DNA from: Odiellus spinosus
Taxonomy: Eukaryota > Arthropoda > Arachnida > Opiliones > Phalangiidae
Length of the DNA: 64,000 bases
NCBI GenBank assembly: GCA_963920705.1
Contig: OY987226.1
Coordinates: 11,968,501 to 12,032,500 of the forward strand
Reading direction: 5' to 3'
Shown: positions 46,500 to 59,098 of the stretch, piece by piece
Layout: each line of letters starts with the position of its first letter
Numbering within the stretch: the stretch's first letter is position 1
Made by a program: the position numbers and the translations under genes
Notes under the pieces: model-generated
Databases searched by the model: none
What the model was told of the DNA's origin: nothing
The model's input: the letters and a program-made list of their open reading frames with translations, nothing else

Positions 46500-47780
46500 A
46501 ACTTGAATGTATAAGAAAAGATGATGGAACTATAAAATGATACATGGATGGCGGTGATGATATTTCATTGCTGCGAAGCCTTTTTGATAAATTATTATAT
46601 CCATGCCTTTCGATGGCTTCCCGTCCCTTAAGTAGTTATACGTAGGCTGGTTCTTGAGATTTATTTACGGGGGGGAAATGGGATGGGTGAAAAACACCTT
46701 TTGAACTTTTCATTTCTGAGTTTGAACCCGCAGTTATGAATTCAACAAGTTAGTTTTTTGCAGTTTTGTTGGAATGGGTGTCTAATATATTACAGTTCAT
46801 GAAATATTCGATATTAAACTCCAATACGGGATGTTTTACATAATTCCCTGTCTATACTGACAATAAATGATATTGATCACCCTGAAGCCAAATTTATATC
46901 GCTTAATTCAGAAATGTAAATATTTATTTAAAATGGGTCTTTCAAAAATAATGTTTAAAGTAACACCATTTGCTGGATATAAAATTCCCGCAAAACGTAC
47001 CGCATTACACTCTTTGAAATCGCGATAAATCTGATTTTCACGCGTGTACTACAGAGCGTTTCGCGGATATTTTTTAAAGCCAAAGGTGGGAGATTATTTT
47101 ATACATCGAACCAAGAATATGATATGTAATTGTGCTGGTAATTTCCAAGTCAACTGAAAGCCTATCTCCGAAGGAACTCGAATAGGGTGGGTAACAACTT
47201 ATTTCGCATAATTCACTTCTGAAAGACTCAACGCGCATTAAGCCAATCGGGTTCTTCGATAACGTAAAAACGTAGATCGTCTGCTACTCCTAAACCCACG
47301 TACCCAGAACGAGTTCCTTGATTTCTGACTACATTATAAACATGAATAGATGGGCTTTTCTGATTCAATTTTCTATCATATTCTAATTGCTCGATCGAAC
47401 CAAATTTGAACTTAAAACTTTACTAATACTCAAGCTTTACAAATTTAATTGCTATGCTGTAGAGTACCGCTTGAGCTATACTATTTAGCTTTTGATGAAA
47501 ACAGAGCGAATTACTATGTAAATAACTAATAACACATTTAAAGATTGAACAAAAATACGTCCTTTGTTGCGCTAAATAAATTCAAGTATTTCTCAGTCGC
47601 TCTTTCTTAACACTAAGCAGTTAGCTACTTTTTAACTCGCAGCATACAGAAACCAGGTTTTGTTAGTTACGTGATTTAGTCTGCGCTGTTTGTCGCTAGA
47701 CGACGGTTAAGAACGTAATTTTTCTGATGTTTCTCTCTCCTAATTGAGATTGGTGTCCATATTTGAAATTATTTACTCTT
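46500..47780. other. Gene-free stretch
   Basis: No supported exon, repeat or transposon end. AT-rich with ordinary composition. Confidence 0.5.
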
Positions 47781-47786
47781 AACTAT

Positions 47787-47904
47787 GACGTCACGCGCAA
47801 ACACGTCCCACGATATTTTTCTTCTGCTGGGAAACATCAGTTATATTGCATTGAGGGCTCGTCATCTTCGTTATCTTGGATTTTTTTTTGTTCGGAGAAG
47901 GCGG
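47787..47904 (+). promoter_or_regulatory. Possible promoter: CRE, initiator and 5' exon donor
   Basis: A perfect CRE TGACGTCA at 47787-47794 is followed about 45 bp later by ACATCAGTTATA, which contains the arthropod initiator TCAKTY. After about 70 bp of mixed sequence GAAGGCG|GTGAGC could be the donor of a first non-coding exon (about 47837-47904). The order and spacing are right for a promoter, but no downstream coding exon was identified. The 65-codon frame from 47946 would lie in the intron. Confidence 0.3.
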
Positions 47905-48717
47905 TGAGCTTCTGTTTCATTTTCTTTTGGTATAGAGAATAATTCATGCCCCTTCCTCACGTTCTTCCCCAATCACGGACTGTGTTAAGGTCATCTAAGT
48001 TCAGTCTTACAAACTCGCCAACTCCAAAAATAATTTTTTCTGTCTCTCGGACTCACACACTCCCTGATTCACGAATCCCCGCATTCAACATCACCTGTCT
48101 CTATCGTAGTATCAATTTAACAATAGTATCAAAGATAACTTAAATCGCCAAGTAACCCGAGGATATGCCTCGAGTATTTTTTATCGCGTCACGCGTATAT
48201 GTTAGCGAAAAGGTAAAATTCAAGGACAAGTCTCAGTTTTCAATTAAAATTTGTACCACAGTTTAAGAATGGTTGAAAAACTATCTGTGCTTGGCCCTAT
48301 GCTATCTAATATTGAGTATTAATGCGAAATAATTTTTCAAAAGAAATTAGGGCAACAGTAGAACTGAAATTTAACTTCAAATTGAGCCTAATTAAATCAA
48401 AATAAGCCAGTAAATAAAAGTTAATAAAACAAACTTAATCAATGGAATAATTTGTAGCTTCAACACTACAATTGTTTTTCCAACCTGAATTTCCTTATAT
48501 AATTCGTAATTCAACTATTTTGGTCCGATTAAGGGCACCGAAACATTAAATTAGTGTGGCAAATAGTGTTAATTAATAGGTTAAATATTAATTTAATAAA
48601 ATTTTCATCAATTATTCACGGTAATTTTAATTAAATTAAATTTAATTTTGTAAATAATTGCTTATAAGTATTCAATATGATGAAATATTTAAAAATAGAA
48701 TTGGAAATCACTATCGC
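47905..48717. other. Gene-free stretch
   Basis: AT-rich, nothing recognisable apart from the low-complexity AATTAAATTAAATTTAATTT near 48630. Confidence 0.5.
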
Positions 48718-48719
48718 TA

Positions 48720-48895
48720 GAGGTCGGGGTTTGAACAAGATTATCCATAAATATTTGGTTAATCAGTTAATCATAAAAAATAATCGGTTAATTATTCGCG
48801 ATTACATTGCATTTATCATAGACTTCCCGTGAATAATTTCAAAAAATGAATAAAGATAAAACAAACAGAAATTATCTTATCCAAACCCCGACCTC
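48720..48895. mobile_element. 176-bp MITE with 14-bp ends, TA-flanked
   Basis: The left end GAGGTCGGGGTTTG...AAGATTAT is matched by the reverse complement of the right end, GAGGTCGGGGTTTG...AAGATAAT. The first 14 bp are identical and the similarity extends to about 27 bp. TA flanks both ends (48718-48719 and 48896-48897). The interior is AT-rich without a frame. Tc1/mariner affiliation is inferred from TA only. Confidence 0.85.
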
Positions 48896-48899
48896 TAGT

Positions 48900-49110
48900 T
48901 TTCGCGGAAGCTTCATGTTCTACGGAGTGCTAGTCTTTGAAAAATCGTATTTAGTATACTTTTGTATACCTTAATTATTATTTACCACTTTTCACATTTT
49001 TTTTGCCATTATTTAAAGGCAAAAAGGAAAAGTGGCGGTTTATGCTCAATATTCGAAAGAAGTGGTACATTTGGATCCTCGTCTGATTTCGATGTAATAA
49101 CTGGTAACAT
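48900..49110. other. Spacer, no feature
   Basis: Nothing recognisable; a 77-codon frame crosses it into the element to its right. Confidence 0.5.
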
Positions 49111-49402
49111 TTTAGCTACGGTCACACTAGCATTTCTTAATCGGTTTGAAACGGTAAAATCAAACCGAAATTCATATCGGCAGGAATCGTTTTAAGCGTC
49201 ACGTGTTCACACTTTATCTTTATAAATCGATTTATTGTAGCTTCATCTATCGGTTGTTGAAACCGAATCGGGACGAAACTGGTTCTCGAATCGGTTTCGA
49301 GAAATCGATTCGATAAAAGATGGTTTCTGGTTCACACGACTCTAGCGAAACGTTTTGAAACGGTTTAAATCGATTCCAAGGCCTAGTATGAACGCAGCTT
49401 TT
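49111..49402. mobile_element. Probable TIR element of about 290 bp
   Basis: The left end TTTAGCTACGGTCACACTAG and the reverse complement of the right end, AAAAGCTGCGTTCATACTAG, share an imperfect inverted repeat. Inside are repeated TTCACAC words (49208, 49333) and many variants of AATCGGTTT/AAACGGTTT in both orientations (49140, 49261, 49290, 49360), giving a folded structure. No target duplication was recognised. Confidence 0.5.
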
Positions 49403-50134
49403 GAAGCTTGAATTTGGTTCTATTAGGGTATTTTTTCCCAAAGAGAGTAAACCTTGAAAATGTTTCTCTCCTACCCTGGTATCAAGTCTAGGATTTTTTC
49501 CTTTTTCTCTCTCTCTCTTCCAATTGGAAGGTAGTTGTTTGTTTATACGTTTTGTTTAAAGTTTTTATTACCGCGGGAATACGCCGAAAGTTTTGAAAAC
49601 CGTTCAACAAAAGTTTTGGAGTTTTTTATTTAACTTCTTTTTTTTTCGTTGCTATATAGCTTGATATCCTCCTAAGAAATGAGTGTCGTAAAAATCGTGT
49701 TGAACCAGACCTAAAAAAGATCGCTGCTGTTACGTATATATAGCCTTCTTCTTAGTAGTCTCGGTTAACTTCTTTTCTGTTGTGTTCTGTTCTGTTAAGA
49801 AAAAAGAAAAACCAAGAAAATAGGGAAGGAACGATAAAACTATTTCCTGTAGTCGTAAATCTTTCTTTGGCTTGATTTGGGGAGCTAAAAGTTTAGATTT
49901 TTTCGCCTCCCCAACCTTATAACATCCACGCTTTTTTCGTTAACTTGAGCGCGCGTGAACTCTTGATGGAACGATGTATATAATCATTGGTACAGTCGCG
50001 AATTTCAGTGGGGTTAAAAGCTTCACACTCCACACTTTAAAGTGATGCTCTCGAAGTTTTTGCATTAAACACAAATGTATCTTTAATATCATTTTCGAAA
50101 AGAATGATTATAAACATACATTGCCACAAAGGTC
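49403..50134. other. Gene-free stretch
   Basis: Contains CT-rich runs near 49500 and nothing that looks like an exon or repeat. Confidence 0.5.
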
Positions 50135-50136
50135 TA

Positions 50137-50368
50137 TCAATTTATTCCATAGAAGTAAATAACGCCCTCTAACTTGTTACTCTCAACAAAGGTCCAGTTT
50201 CTCGTCATAGCCCGTAAAAAAAGCTAAAAAGTCATCACCCCTGTCTGGCTAGAGTAATTTGGACTCTTCCTCGATATTTTGAGTGTGGGGATAGGGATGG
50301 AATTAGACGGGCCGCGCATAGCTATATTGTCTTCCCTCCAAACTCCGGAATTTTTGGGTTTTTGGACG
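50137..50368. mobile_element. TA-flanked TIR family, truncated copy
   Basis: Matches the left two-thirds of the full element at 58743-59096 in the same orientation: TTTATTCCATAGAAGTAAAT, AACAAAGGTCCAG, TCATCACCCCTGTCTGGCT, TTTGGACTCTTCCTCGATA, TCCGGAATTT. It begins after TA at 50135-50136. The right inverted repeat is missing; from about 50380 a different repeat begins. Confidence 0.8.
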
Positions 50369-50389
50369 TTTTTAAATCATCACTTTCTA

Positions 50390-50515
50390 CCCAATAGGTC
50401 CTATATTTCCTACATTTATTAAGTGTCCTATACTATCCTATAATTTCGTAGAAAAGGTCCTACAAAATCCTATAATTTTGACAGAGGAATTCTATTTTTC
50501 TAATTAATATCTTCT
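50390..50515. repeat. CCTATAAT-type repeat fragment
   Basis: GGTCCTACAAAATCCTATAA, TTTTGACAGAGGAATTCTA and TTTTTC match in order 19115-19160 (GGTCCTATAAAATCCTTTAA, TTTTGCAAGAGGAATGCTA, TTTTTC). It belongs with the elements at 18.7-20.2 kb and abuts the truncated element on its left. Confidence 0.7.
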
Positions 50516-51139
50516 ATTTTAAATTTTATTATAATTTTACTTTTATTGAACAAATAATTATTCTTATACCCAGTTTTTACATCCGGTTACTCGGTTAACT
50601 TCCGGTACCGTGATTATAGTTAAGCCTCGGCCCCATTAAATAATTTTATGCTAATGAAACTTTATCTCAAGTTTTGGAGACTATATATTTTTAATTAAGG
50701 AAAAATTGGCATTTTATTTTTGTAAGAAAATACGTGATTGAACGAGTCACGCGTTAGATAAAGTTAATTTTTAATATGACCATGAAACATCGCGCAAAGA
50801 TCTTAAAATAAAAGTTAAGATAATCAAATACTTCATTTTAAAGCCTGTATATAGAAAAGCTACTTTCTGAAAAGAGTTAATGAGCTGTATCGATGAGAGG
50901 ACTGATGAGCTTATCTGTCTTATTCAGAGAATCCGAGCGTAAGGTTAATTGCTAATCCATAATATACTAGCTACAATCTATATATATTGACAGTAGGTCG
51001 GTAGTACATAGACTATAATAAAAGAGATTTATTTTACGAAGACTCGCAACTAAGATAATTAAAAAGTTCAGTTCAAAATTAAGTTAGGATATACTATAAC
51101 TGTATAACTGAGAACTGAAATGATATTATTGGAGAATTA
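50516..51139. other. Gene-free stretch
   Basis: No exon or repeat seen. CTGATGAG at about 50898 was checked as a hammerhead core and rejected. Confidence 0.5.
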
Positions 51140-51765
51140 GATTAATTGCGAAATAAAATTTTTTTTATTGGCGAATTAGATTGAAAAATTTTTTATTGGA
51201 GAATTAGATTGAGAAATATTTTTTATTGGAGAATTAGATTGAGAAATATTTTTTATTGGAGAATTAGATTGAGAAATATTTTTTATTGGAGAATTAGATT
51301 GAGAAATATTTTTTTTTGGAGAATTAGATTGAGAAATATTTTTTATTTGAGAATTACATTGAGAAATATTTTTTATTGGAGAATAAGATTGAGAAATATT
51401 TTTTATTTTAGAATTAGATTGAGAAATATTTTTTATTTTAGAATTAGATTGAGAAATATTTTTTTATTGGAGAATTAGATTGAGAAATATTTTTTTATTG
51501 GAGAATTAGATTGAGAAATATTTTTTTATTGGAGAATTAGATTGAGAAATATTTTTTATTGGAGAATTAGATTGAGAAATATTTTTTTATTGGAGAATTA
51601 GATTGAGAAATATTTTTTTATTGGAGAATTAGATTGAGAAATATTTTTTTATTGGAGAATTAGATTGAGAAATATTTTTTTATTGGAGAATTAGATTGAG
51701 AAATATTTTTTTTATTGGAGAATTAGATTGAGAAATATTTTTATTGGATAATTAGAAGAGAAATA
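51140..51765. repeat. 30-31-bp minisatellite, about 20 copies
   Basis: Unit: GAGAAATATTTTTTATTGG then AGAATTAGATT. Copies vary mainly in T-run length (30, 31 or 32 bp) and by single bases (TTTGAGAATTACATT, TTTTAGAATTAG). The left and right margins (ATTGGCGAATTAG, ATTGGATAATTAG) are diverged. Because the first nine full copies are exactly 30 bp, one frame stays open as a repeated RNIFYWRIRL peptide; the frame breaks as soon as 31-bp copies begin, so it is not a gene. Confidence 0.95.
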
Positions 51766-54700
51766 AAATGATTTTTATTGGCGAGTTAGGTTAATTGAGA
51801 AATGAAATTATTATTATCGGGAATTAGATTAATATTTAGTAATTAAATAATTTAATCGAACAATATAATTAATGAACAATTTCGTTAATTGACCATTAAA
51901 ATTGAGAATCGGAGTTATTTTGATTGAAAAACGAAATTATAATAATAAAGAAACGATATTATGTTTAACTGAGAATCAAAATGTTAGTGGAGAAAATAAA
52001 TATTAATCGAGAAACTTGAATTTTATTACTTAAAAAATGAAACTACATTGACTCGTAATTGTTCATCAAGTAATTAATTTTGATAAATTGATTGCACGTA
52101 GATTATAGTATATATATCAACCAAAATATGACTTGAACTTACAAACAAGATTACAAAAAAAACCAAAAAAAAAAAAAACAAACAGAAAATGAGTTTCTAC
52201 CAAATTTATCTCGATCTTAAAGACCCCTAAAAAGTTTCATTCGAAATAACCCCTGCGTGTAACATTGGTAACACGTGTTTCCTATATTACATAGCTCTTT
52301 TGTTCCGATATATTAACTTGTTACACGTATATAATAGTCTGGTATACAATAGCTAGAATGGTCTGATATAAAAACACTACAATTTTGATGGCTAGAATTG
52401 AGACCATTTGATTTCGTGTTGAAATGATTCCAAGTTACCGTGTCAAAAGCTTACTGCAGTGTTTCTGAGCCACTACACAATTAAATTGATAAATGTGTTA
52501 GATTCTAATGTAAAATCCAAGGAATTACCGAACTAAAAAAGATTATAAACTTACATTACCAACATCTTCAATATGGTATGGTGAAGTTACTTGATATGTT
52601 GTAAGTTTCATTTGGAGATTAAGCTATATTATGAAGAGCTGGCCAAATACTTTGATATTGTACTCCGATATAATGTCGTGTAGTTTTGGGCTATGGTAAA
52701 ATCTGATCCTGAAAAAGAATGGTAGAAATGAACGCCCAGTTTCCATTACTAGCTAACCTTTGTTCAGTTTCTTGCCCAATTCCTCAAAGGGAAATTGAAA
52801 CGAAAAATTTCATATTATATCCCCAAAAAAATAATATACATGAATGTATGTTTAAAATGCTTACAAATGTTCTGTTATGTTGAGAAAAATCAGAACAAAT
52901 TATTTTACGAGTTAGGCTTAGCGAAGTTTGAAATTAGAAAAATCTCTCGTGCTAATAGCTTCAAAAAAGTTATATTCAAATTATCTCGAAGTTAAATGGT
53001 TTTTAAATTGTTTTTAAAATATTATCGGTACATTTAGTGACATTCTATTGAATGAATAACTGACCCTATGGTTGTTGTTTCCTGTTCGACGTGATACTGC
53101 TTAATCGAATCGGATTTCACGATTTAGCCTTGTTTAAACCTTGGTTTCATTTATAGAGTGAGCATAGCGGGATAGTGCGATATAATAGGAGATACCAATG
53201 CAAGCATTTGGTCAATTAAAATAAAAAAACAATAAAATCAGTAAATTTCGCATTTCACCCCAATATAGCGCGCTAAGGGTTAGCTGAAGTGGGCTGTAGC
53301 CTACGTGAAATGTTGACAGGGCCATTACAAGGGCGCCACGTTTTCTCATACTTGTAGCCTAACCATGAAAAATCTTTTAGGGACGCTATTGTTTCACCCT
53401 ACCTTTTAACAATTATTATCCACTAAGCAATTCCGAATGAAGCGGAAGCCTTTAAGTGGTGTATTTATAATCAACCTTTAACTCAATTTCTTTCGTTTCC
53501 TTCAACATATTCCTACATTGTATTTATTTTCGTGGCGTATACAATATTCTATATAGTTACAAATAGCTCTCATTTTCCCGTTTTATATATCGGCTATTTT
53601 CTTGACCCCTCGATCCCCCCGCGACCTACACCCTGTCGGCTCTATCAGATCAGTTTTTGGGGTTCGGCAATCGGCATCATACTCGCGGCTATAGGGTCTC
53701 TCGACGGTAATGCCCACTTAGGAACGGCAACTATAGCTGTTTTCCTCAATGATTTCGATATCTCGGCTGGTATACGTCGAATGATAGCTAAAGCTTTCGA
53801 AATACAAGTAGGAGTAGAGATGAACTTTCACGAAATAACAGGGTATCTTTGATGGGGATAATGCAACCTCCGAAAATAGGGGAAACCAATCATCCCAACG
53901 TTTATATTAATGAAAGGTTTTCGTGGCTGCCGCTACAACTTTAACCACAGTGTCTCTCTCTCTCGCTTTCCTTCTCTCTTTTTTTTTTCTGATTTCGCTG
54001 ATCGTTCTTGTACCAGATGCTGGTCGAGGGGTTATAGTAGCTTCCGATCTGCCCTTTTTAGCCCTTGAACGACTCCCGGTTGATCTTCCGTATATACGTA
54101 AAGATCTACTGTAAATGGGCAAGCATGTTCACGTGATTAACGATATATACCTTTTCTTATTTCTATTTCTTTAACCCTCAGATTTTTCCCCCATCTGATT
54201 CTTTGTATAGTTAGCTAAAGATACAATGAAATGATATCTTTTGTTTAAAACGAGGAATTCATAAAACTTAGATTTAAAATCAGAATTTGGGCAAATATTT
54301 ATTAAATTGAATGGAAACTATGTTTGAAATTCTAATGCGTTACAGTGTCTTCTGAAATGTTTAAAAAATAATCGTTTAAAGCAAATATGATCAGATGATT
54401 AGGCATTTCTCTTTCTGAAAAGGAGTAAAAAGTTGGTCCTATTTGAGCTAGAAGGTTTGGTTGCTAAACATTATCTGCTTATTTAATAATTGGTTTTTTA
54501 ATTGATGCCTGTGAGCGACTAATTCAGAATTATATTGATCAAATTTTACATAAATATACGCAAACATAAGCCTATCAAATCCACCCTAAATCCATAACTA
54601 CACCACGTGTAATCAGCGTTGTACAAGCGCGCCAGAGATTTTCGGTCGTACACCTTCTGGAAGGAAAGGTGGGTTTGATATGCTTATTACGCAACCAATA

Positions 54701-57700
54701 TATTTCCACTGTACGTTAATTCCTTAAACACGTTGTAATGAAATCAGTATTTAGTCCTTTAATAATTATTGAATATGGAAATTTCTTTTGATACGAAATA
54801 GTATCAACTTCACTCTCCCTTTATGATAACCTTCTACATCCCCCAAGGGTCATTTTTAGAGCGTACAATCGTGGTATATTATTATTTAAATTGGTCCTTA
54901 ATAAATTGTAAGTAAAACTTATTTGAAAACATATTAAGAAACATATGGGTGCATCTAATCAGATCTAATGCAAATTGTCTACCATTTCCGTATACTACTA
55001 CGTGTTTTATTTTGTTTGAAGGAGCAACACCTCTTTTTATCTCTTATACCACCGCGAATGAATTCATTTAAGATACTTTTTTTTTCCTTCTTTTTTTTAA
55101 GTATTGGAGCTAAGATTAATGGTTGTTCCATTGGCTGCTGTGGTTTACTTAAACTTCTTTTTTCGACTTAATTTTTCTTACCATCTTTACACGTCTAGCT
55201 CGCTTGATCTTTGGTTTAATTTAGGGTAATTTTATCTCTCGTGGTTAAAGGGGGTTTAGGTTAGTGGGCTCTTTTTTTTTTATCTTGATCTAGACTTGAT
55301 CTAGAGTTAAATTGTTGTGATTAATTTTATAAATTTGGCTGTTGATATTCCTACATTAACAAAAATTTTGTTTATTATTAGAATTAATAATGACTTTTAA
55401 AAATTTGTTTTCAACCACTTGTAAGGTAGCTTAATTTTCTTTGGGTTTTGGACTTTACTTTCATGCATATTAATTGGTGAATACCATTAGGCTTATTATA
55501 CAATATTTTTATTGTGTATATAGTTGTAATATTATTAGGCTAATTATCGCTAATTTTCGTTTTCGACAAAGGGAGCGCCAGTTTAAAAATGATTTCACTC
55601 TTCTTTTGCCTATCCGAAATGTTACGGCTGCCCGGTTTAGGTGGCTGCATGGGTGATACCTATCTCTACTCTAGAAGGGATCGGGTTTTCATATACTCTT
55701 GGTGACCAGGATCCTATTATGTGAATCCCGAGGCAATTTGATGTATTTGAGTCCCAGCCTTGAAATAAATATTTTGGTATCTGTACGTAAAATATTTAAA
55801 AAATGAGCATTACAGCCCCCTCCTCCCCCAAAAAAAGGGGGTAATCTTCTGATTTGGTGGCCGCCAAGATTGCGAGATCCTGGGGTACGTGGCCCCTCTT
55901 ATCCCGTCTTAATTCATGCCTAAACTAAAACAAATTGCACGAATACTACGTCGTTAAATTAAAATTATGAAAATACGCGGTAGAGGTCGCTACAAAGTTG
56001 ATCTCTAGGGAGAAGTTTAGAGAGCGAATATGGTAGGTTAAAAAATCTTAAATTTATTTCTTGGTTATACGGATAAATTCGCTTTATTCGACTAAAACAT
56101 TCTCGTATTTGGTGTATGTGTATCAAAAAGGTTTTGATGGGTGGCCGGCCCACTTTATAATAATATAATCTCTCCTTCACTCTCATCCTTATCCGCCCGA
56201 CTATAGATATAATATCTGGGAGGAATATAGTAACACTGATAGGGGTTGGTCGTCGTAATATCGAAAAAAAGAACACAGCTCGATAAACTGCAGGGTAAAT
56301 TCCGTATATTCTTATCCAAGCGTAACCCTGGCTCATTTCTGTAGCTCGCTTATATTCAACTCGTGTACCTGGCCTTTCTACCGATGAAATCAGCCCCGTA
56401 CAGTTTCTCCCGGTCTCTCCCCTATATATATACTCAAACCTTAGCTAACTCCATTGCCTGTACCTATAAAGCTCTTTTCGCGTGTTTTTCTAATTTCCTA
56501 AACTCCCATTTGGCCATTATATTCCCTAATGTTTGATAGCGAGACTCGACTTGAACGACTTCCATCGTTGGGCGGGGCCAACAATATTTTTGCTTGCCAG
56601 ATCTTGTAGCAATAACCTCGTATCTTTATAGGTTTTTAATTTGTTTTGAATTCGTCCGACTTTCGGATTAAGATTGCAACAACAACATAATTAGGTTATC
56701 TTTAGTTTTGATTAAAAAATAAGTTAAAATTCTTCTTCGATGGTCTTTGGATTATATTTTTAGGTTCAAAATTTCACACCTCTAAGTGGACGCGTTTTTA
56801 ACAAATTTCAAAATTTAAATGGCAAATATATGCAGATTTATTTTTTTCCGATTGATGGCGTAGTTTTATTCTGGAACGTAATTACCCATAATTTTAAAAT
56901 GAAACGCAGAACTTTCTAGATAAGTACTTTCTCGAAAAAAACCGCGCGAAGTTGCAGACCACGCGATCAACCATACGTCTATCATTATCTCTAAATAGCC
57001 AAATAAGGAATTTCGATTCTATATCTATATCTATGAAAACCGGGCTAATTCGGTGGGGTAAAGGGCTTTACAGAAAAACAATTAATGCGTCTCAAATTAG
57101 ACTAATTTGCGATGAAGCCTGATAATTCATTTCGACAAATTCTAAACGTTTTTGTAGTTATTGTTATTTTAATTATAATTCCTTCGTTTTAACGAGAATT
57201 TAAAAGTTGAAATATTACCTCAACTTCTCTTCTCGACTCTTATTTACTTTTGGATATGAAAACGACGAAATAAAAATTTGAAGAGAGTTTGAAACAAATT
57301 TAAATTTATTATTTCATATTTCTGATTACATTTTCTATCAATATGGGTTAAATTAACCATAAGACCGCCTATATTAATCTTTGAAATATTTTATTTCTTA
57401 AAGACAAGGATTCTGTTTGATTAAATTAACTGAAAATCATTAAAAAATTCCCTCTACTATATAATTTTGTTATAGGAATAATAAAATCGACTTTTCTGAC
57501 GTTGATGTACAAGTTACAGTGACGTCATTGTATTAATCTCCCTCATCAGATATTCCCTTCGAGCTATAGGCCCCGTCACAGTCGGCATGATCCGCGGCTC
57601 TAGCAAACCGGACAATTATTGCATTAAATATATTTTTTGGTTGAAATAGTGAAGTGAACCACGCCCAAGGGGTCTTTCATTACGTTCTTCACAGTCACTC

Positions 57701-58740
57701 CCCTTAAAAAAGAAAAAAATTACAAAAAAAATTATAATGAAAGAAATAAAGAAGAGAGACTTTTATTATTATTTTTTAATTTGGAATTATGTTGACTGTC
57801 CGTAGAGTTGGACTGAATATATAGTCAGTTTAATCTCAAAACGAAATGTGTTTTATCTACCTTCATATAACACATTCAATTTCATTTTATGAAAGTGTTT
57901 TATTTGCAAAACTAAATACAATTATTCAGGTTAACGTTTAATTTCCAAAAATTAAAATTCGTTGTAGGTAGTAATATTTCCAAAAATTTTATCTCTATGA
58001 GGGGAATCACCCTTTTTTCCCAAAACCTTGAAATTATCGTCATAGATTAAAATAAATTTTATCAACGAATAAATTTATTTTGGATATTGAACGATAGAGA
58101 TGTTTTTGAGTTTAAATTAAGAAAGTGAGATGAACACAAGTAATTTTTTCTCTTATAAAAATAATTTTAAACTTAAATTTATATGCATAATATTATAATT
58201 TGTTGATTATTTATTTCACTTGCCCTTTAAGCAGCATATTCTACTGTTTATCTCATTCCCCTAACATGATTGTATTCGGTTTAATTTCGTGTACATTTAC
58301 AAGATATAGCAAAATATAATAAGATCTGTTATTGAATTCCCACGGTCTTCTTCGCATCACGCCCATCATTTATTTTAGCTTCTCTTATTTCAAAAGTCTC
58401 GTTCTCTCTCATCAACTCGAGTTTTTTTTTTTTTTTTTTTTTTTTTAATTTCATTCTTATACTGTACAGGCGTTTTATTGTTATCCAAAAGTGAGCGCCA
58501 AGTCGTCGACATATTACAATAGTCAGCCTAAGATTTATAACTCTGAGCGCGAACTCTATACATGAAAAACATACTCCTTTTGAATAGCGAGGCAATTAAT
58601 TACTAGTTTACTAATTTACTCTTGAGAAGTTGAGCGTAGAGATACGGACGTAGGAATTACAGAAATTCGTTTCGTCGTCTACTTAAGTGACGCTCTCACT
58701 TATGGAATTTTTATAGATCGCGTATTATATGTCAAAAGTC
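51766..58740. other. Long gene-free stretch
   Basis: No gene could be supported. Degenerate relatives of the 30-bp unit (GAGAATCGGAG, GAGAATCAAAATG, GAGAAACTTGAA) trail to about 52040. A GC-richer patch at 53270-54120 carries a 106-codon plus frame (53532-53849) and opposed 63/71-codon frames (53907-54122) without family features. A 123-codon minus frame (56336-55965) is likewise unrecognised. A perfect CRE lies at 57520-57527 and a 25-base T run at 58422-58446. Confidence 0.5.
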
Positions 58741-58742
58741 TA

Positions 58743-59096
58743 TAATTTTATTCCATTTAAGTAAACCGCGCCCCGTAGCTTAATACTATCAGCAAAGCTC
58801 CAGTTTTACGTACTAGCCCATCACTTAAAAATAGACAAAAAAGTGATCACCCCTGTCTGGCTCGAGTGGTTTGGACTCTTCCTCGATAATTTGAATTTTG
58901 GCGGGCCTCGCTTGGATATATTGTTTTCCCCCCAACTTCGGAATTTCTCCAAGTGTGGCGCTTCCAATTTCACTATTTACACCGACTGCGGCCGCTAGAG
59001 TGTCTCGAATCAGAATCTGCCGGTACATTTACCTGGACCTTTGCTGATAGTATTAAGCTACGGGGCGATATTTACTTCTATCATGGAATAAATTGA
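58743..59096. mobile_element. 354-bp TIR element, TA-flanked, full copy
   Basis: The inverted repeats are long. CGCCCCGTAGCTTAATAC then TATCAGCAAAGCTCCAG (58769-58802) faces its reverse complement at 59032-59069, with only one change in about 35 bases. The similarity continues outward to the ends through AAGTAAA and TTATTCCAT. TA is present at 58741-58742 and 59097-59098. The core contains TGATCACCCCTGTCTGGCT and TTGGACTCTTCCTCGATAA, shared with the truncated copy at 50137. No transposase frame is present. A Tc1/mariner-derived MITE is the simplest reading. Confidence 0.85.
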
Positions 59097-59098
59097 TA

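Noticed and set aside
50890..50945. CTGATGAG as a hammerhead ribozyme core
   Set aside because: The required GAAA box after a stem II helix is absent and the flanks do not pair. Other CTGATGAG sites (about 26480, 36000) also fail.
51209..51478. 89-codon frame of repeated RNIFYWRIRL peptides
   Set aside because: It is the 30-bp minisatellite read in one frame. It stays open only while copies are a multiple of three and lacks any start context or conservation pattern of coding.
53532..54122. 106-codon frame and opposed 63/71-codon frames
   Set aside because: Despite the higher GC, none shows a known motif. The Lys/Arg-rich minus frame is a CT-rich tract read backwards.
55965..56336. 123-codon minus-strand frame
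   Set aside because: No family features; the length is within chance range.
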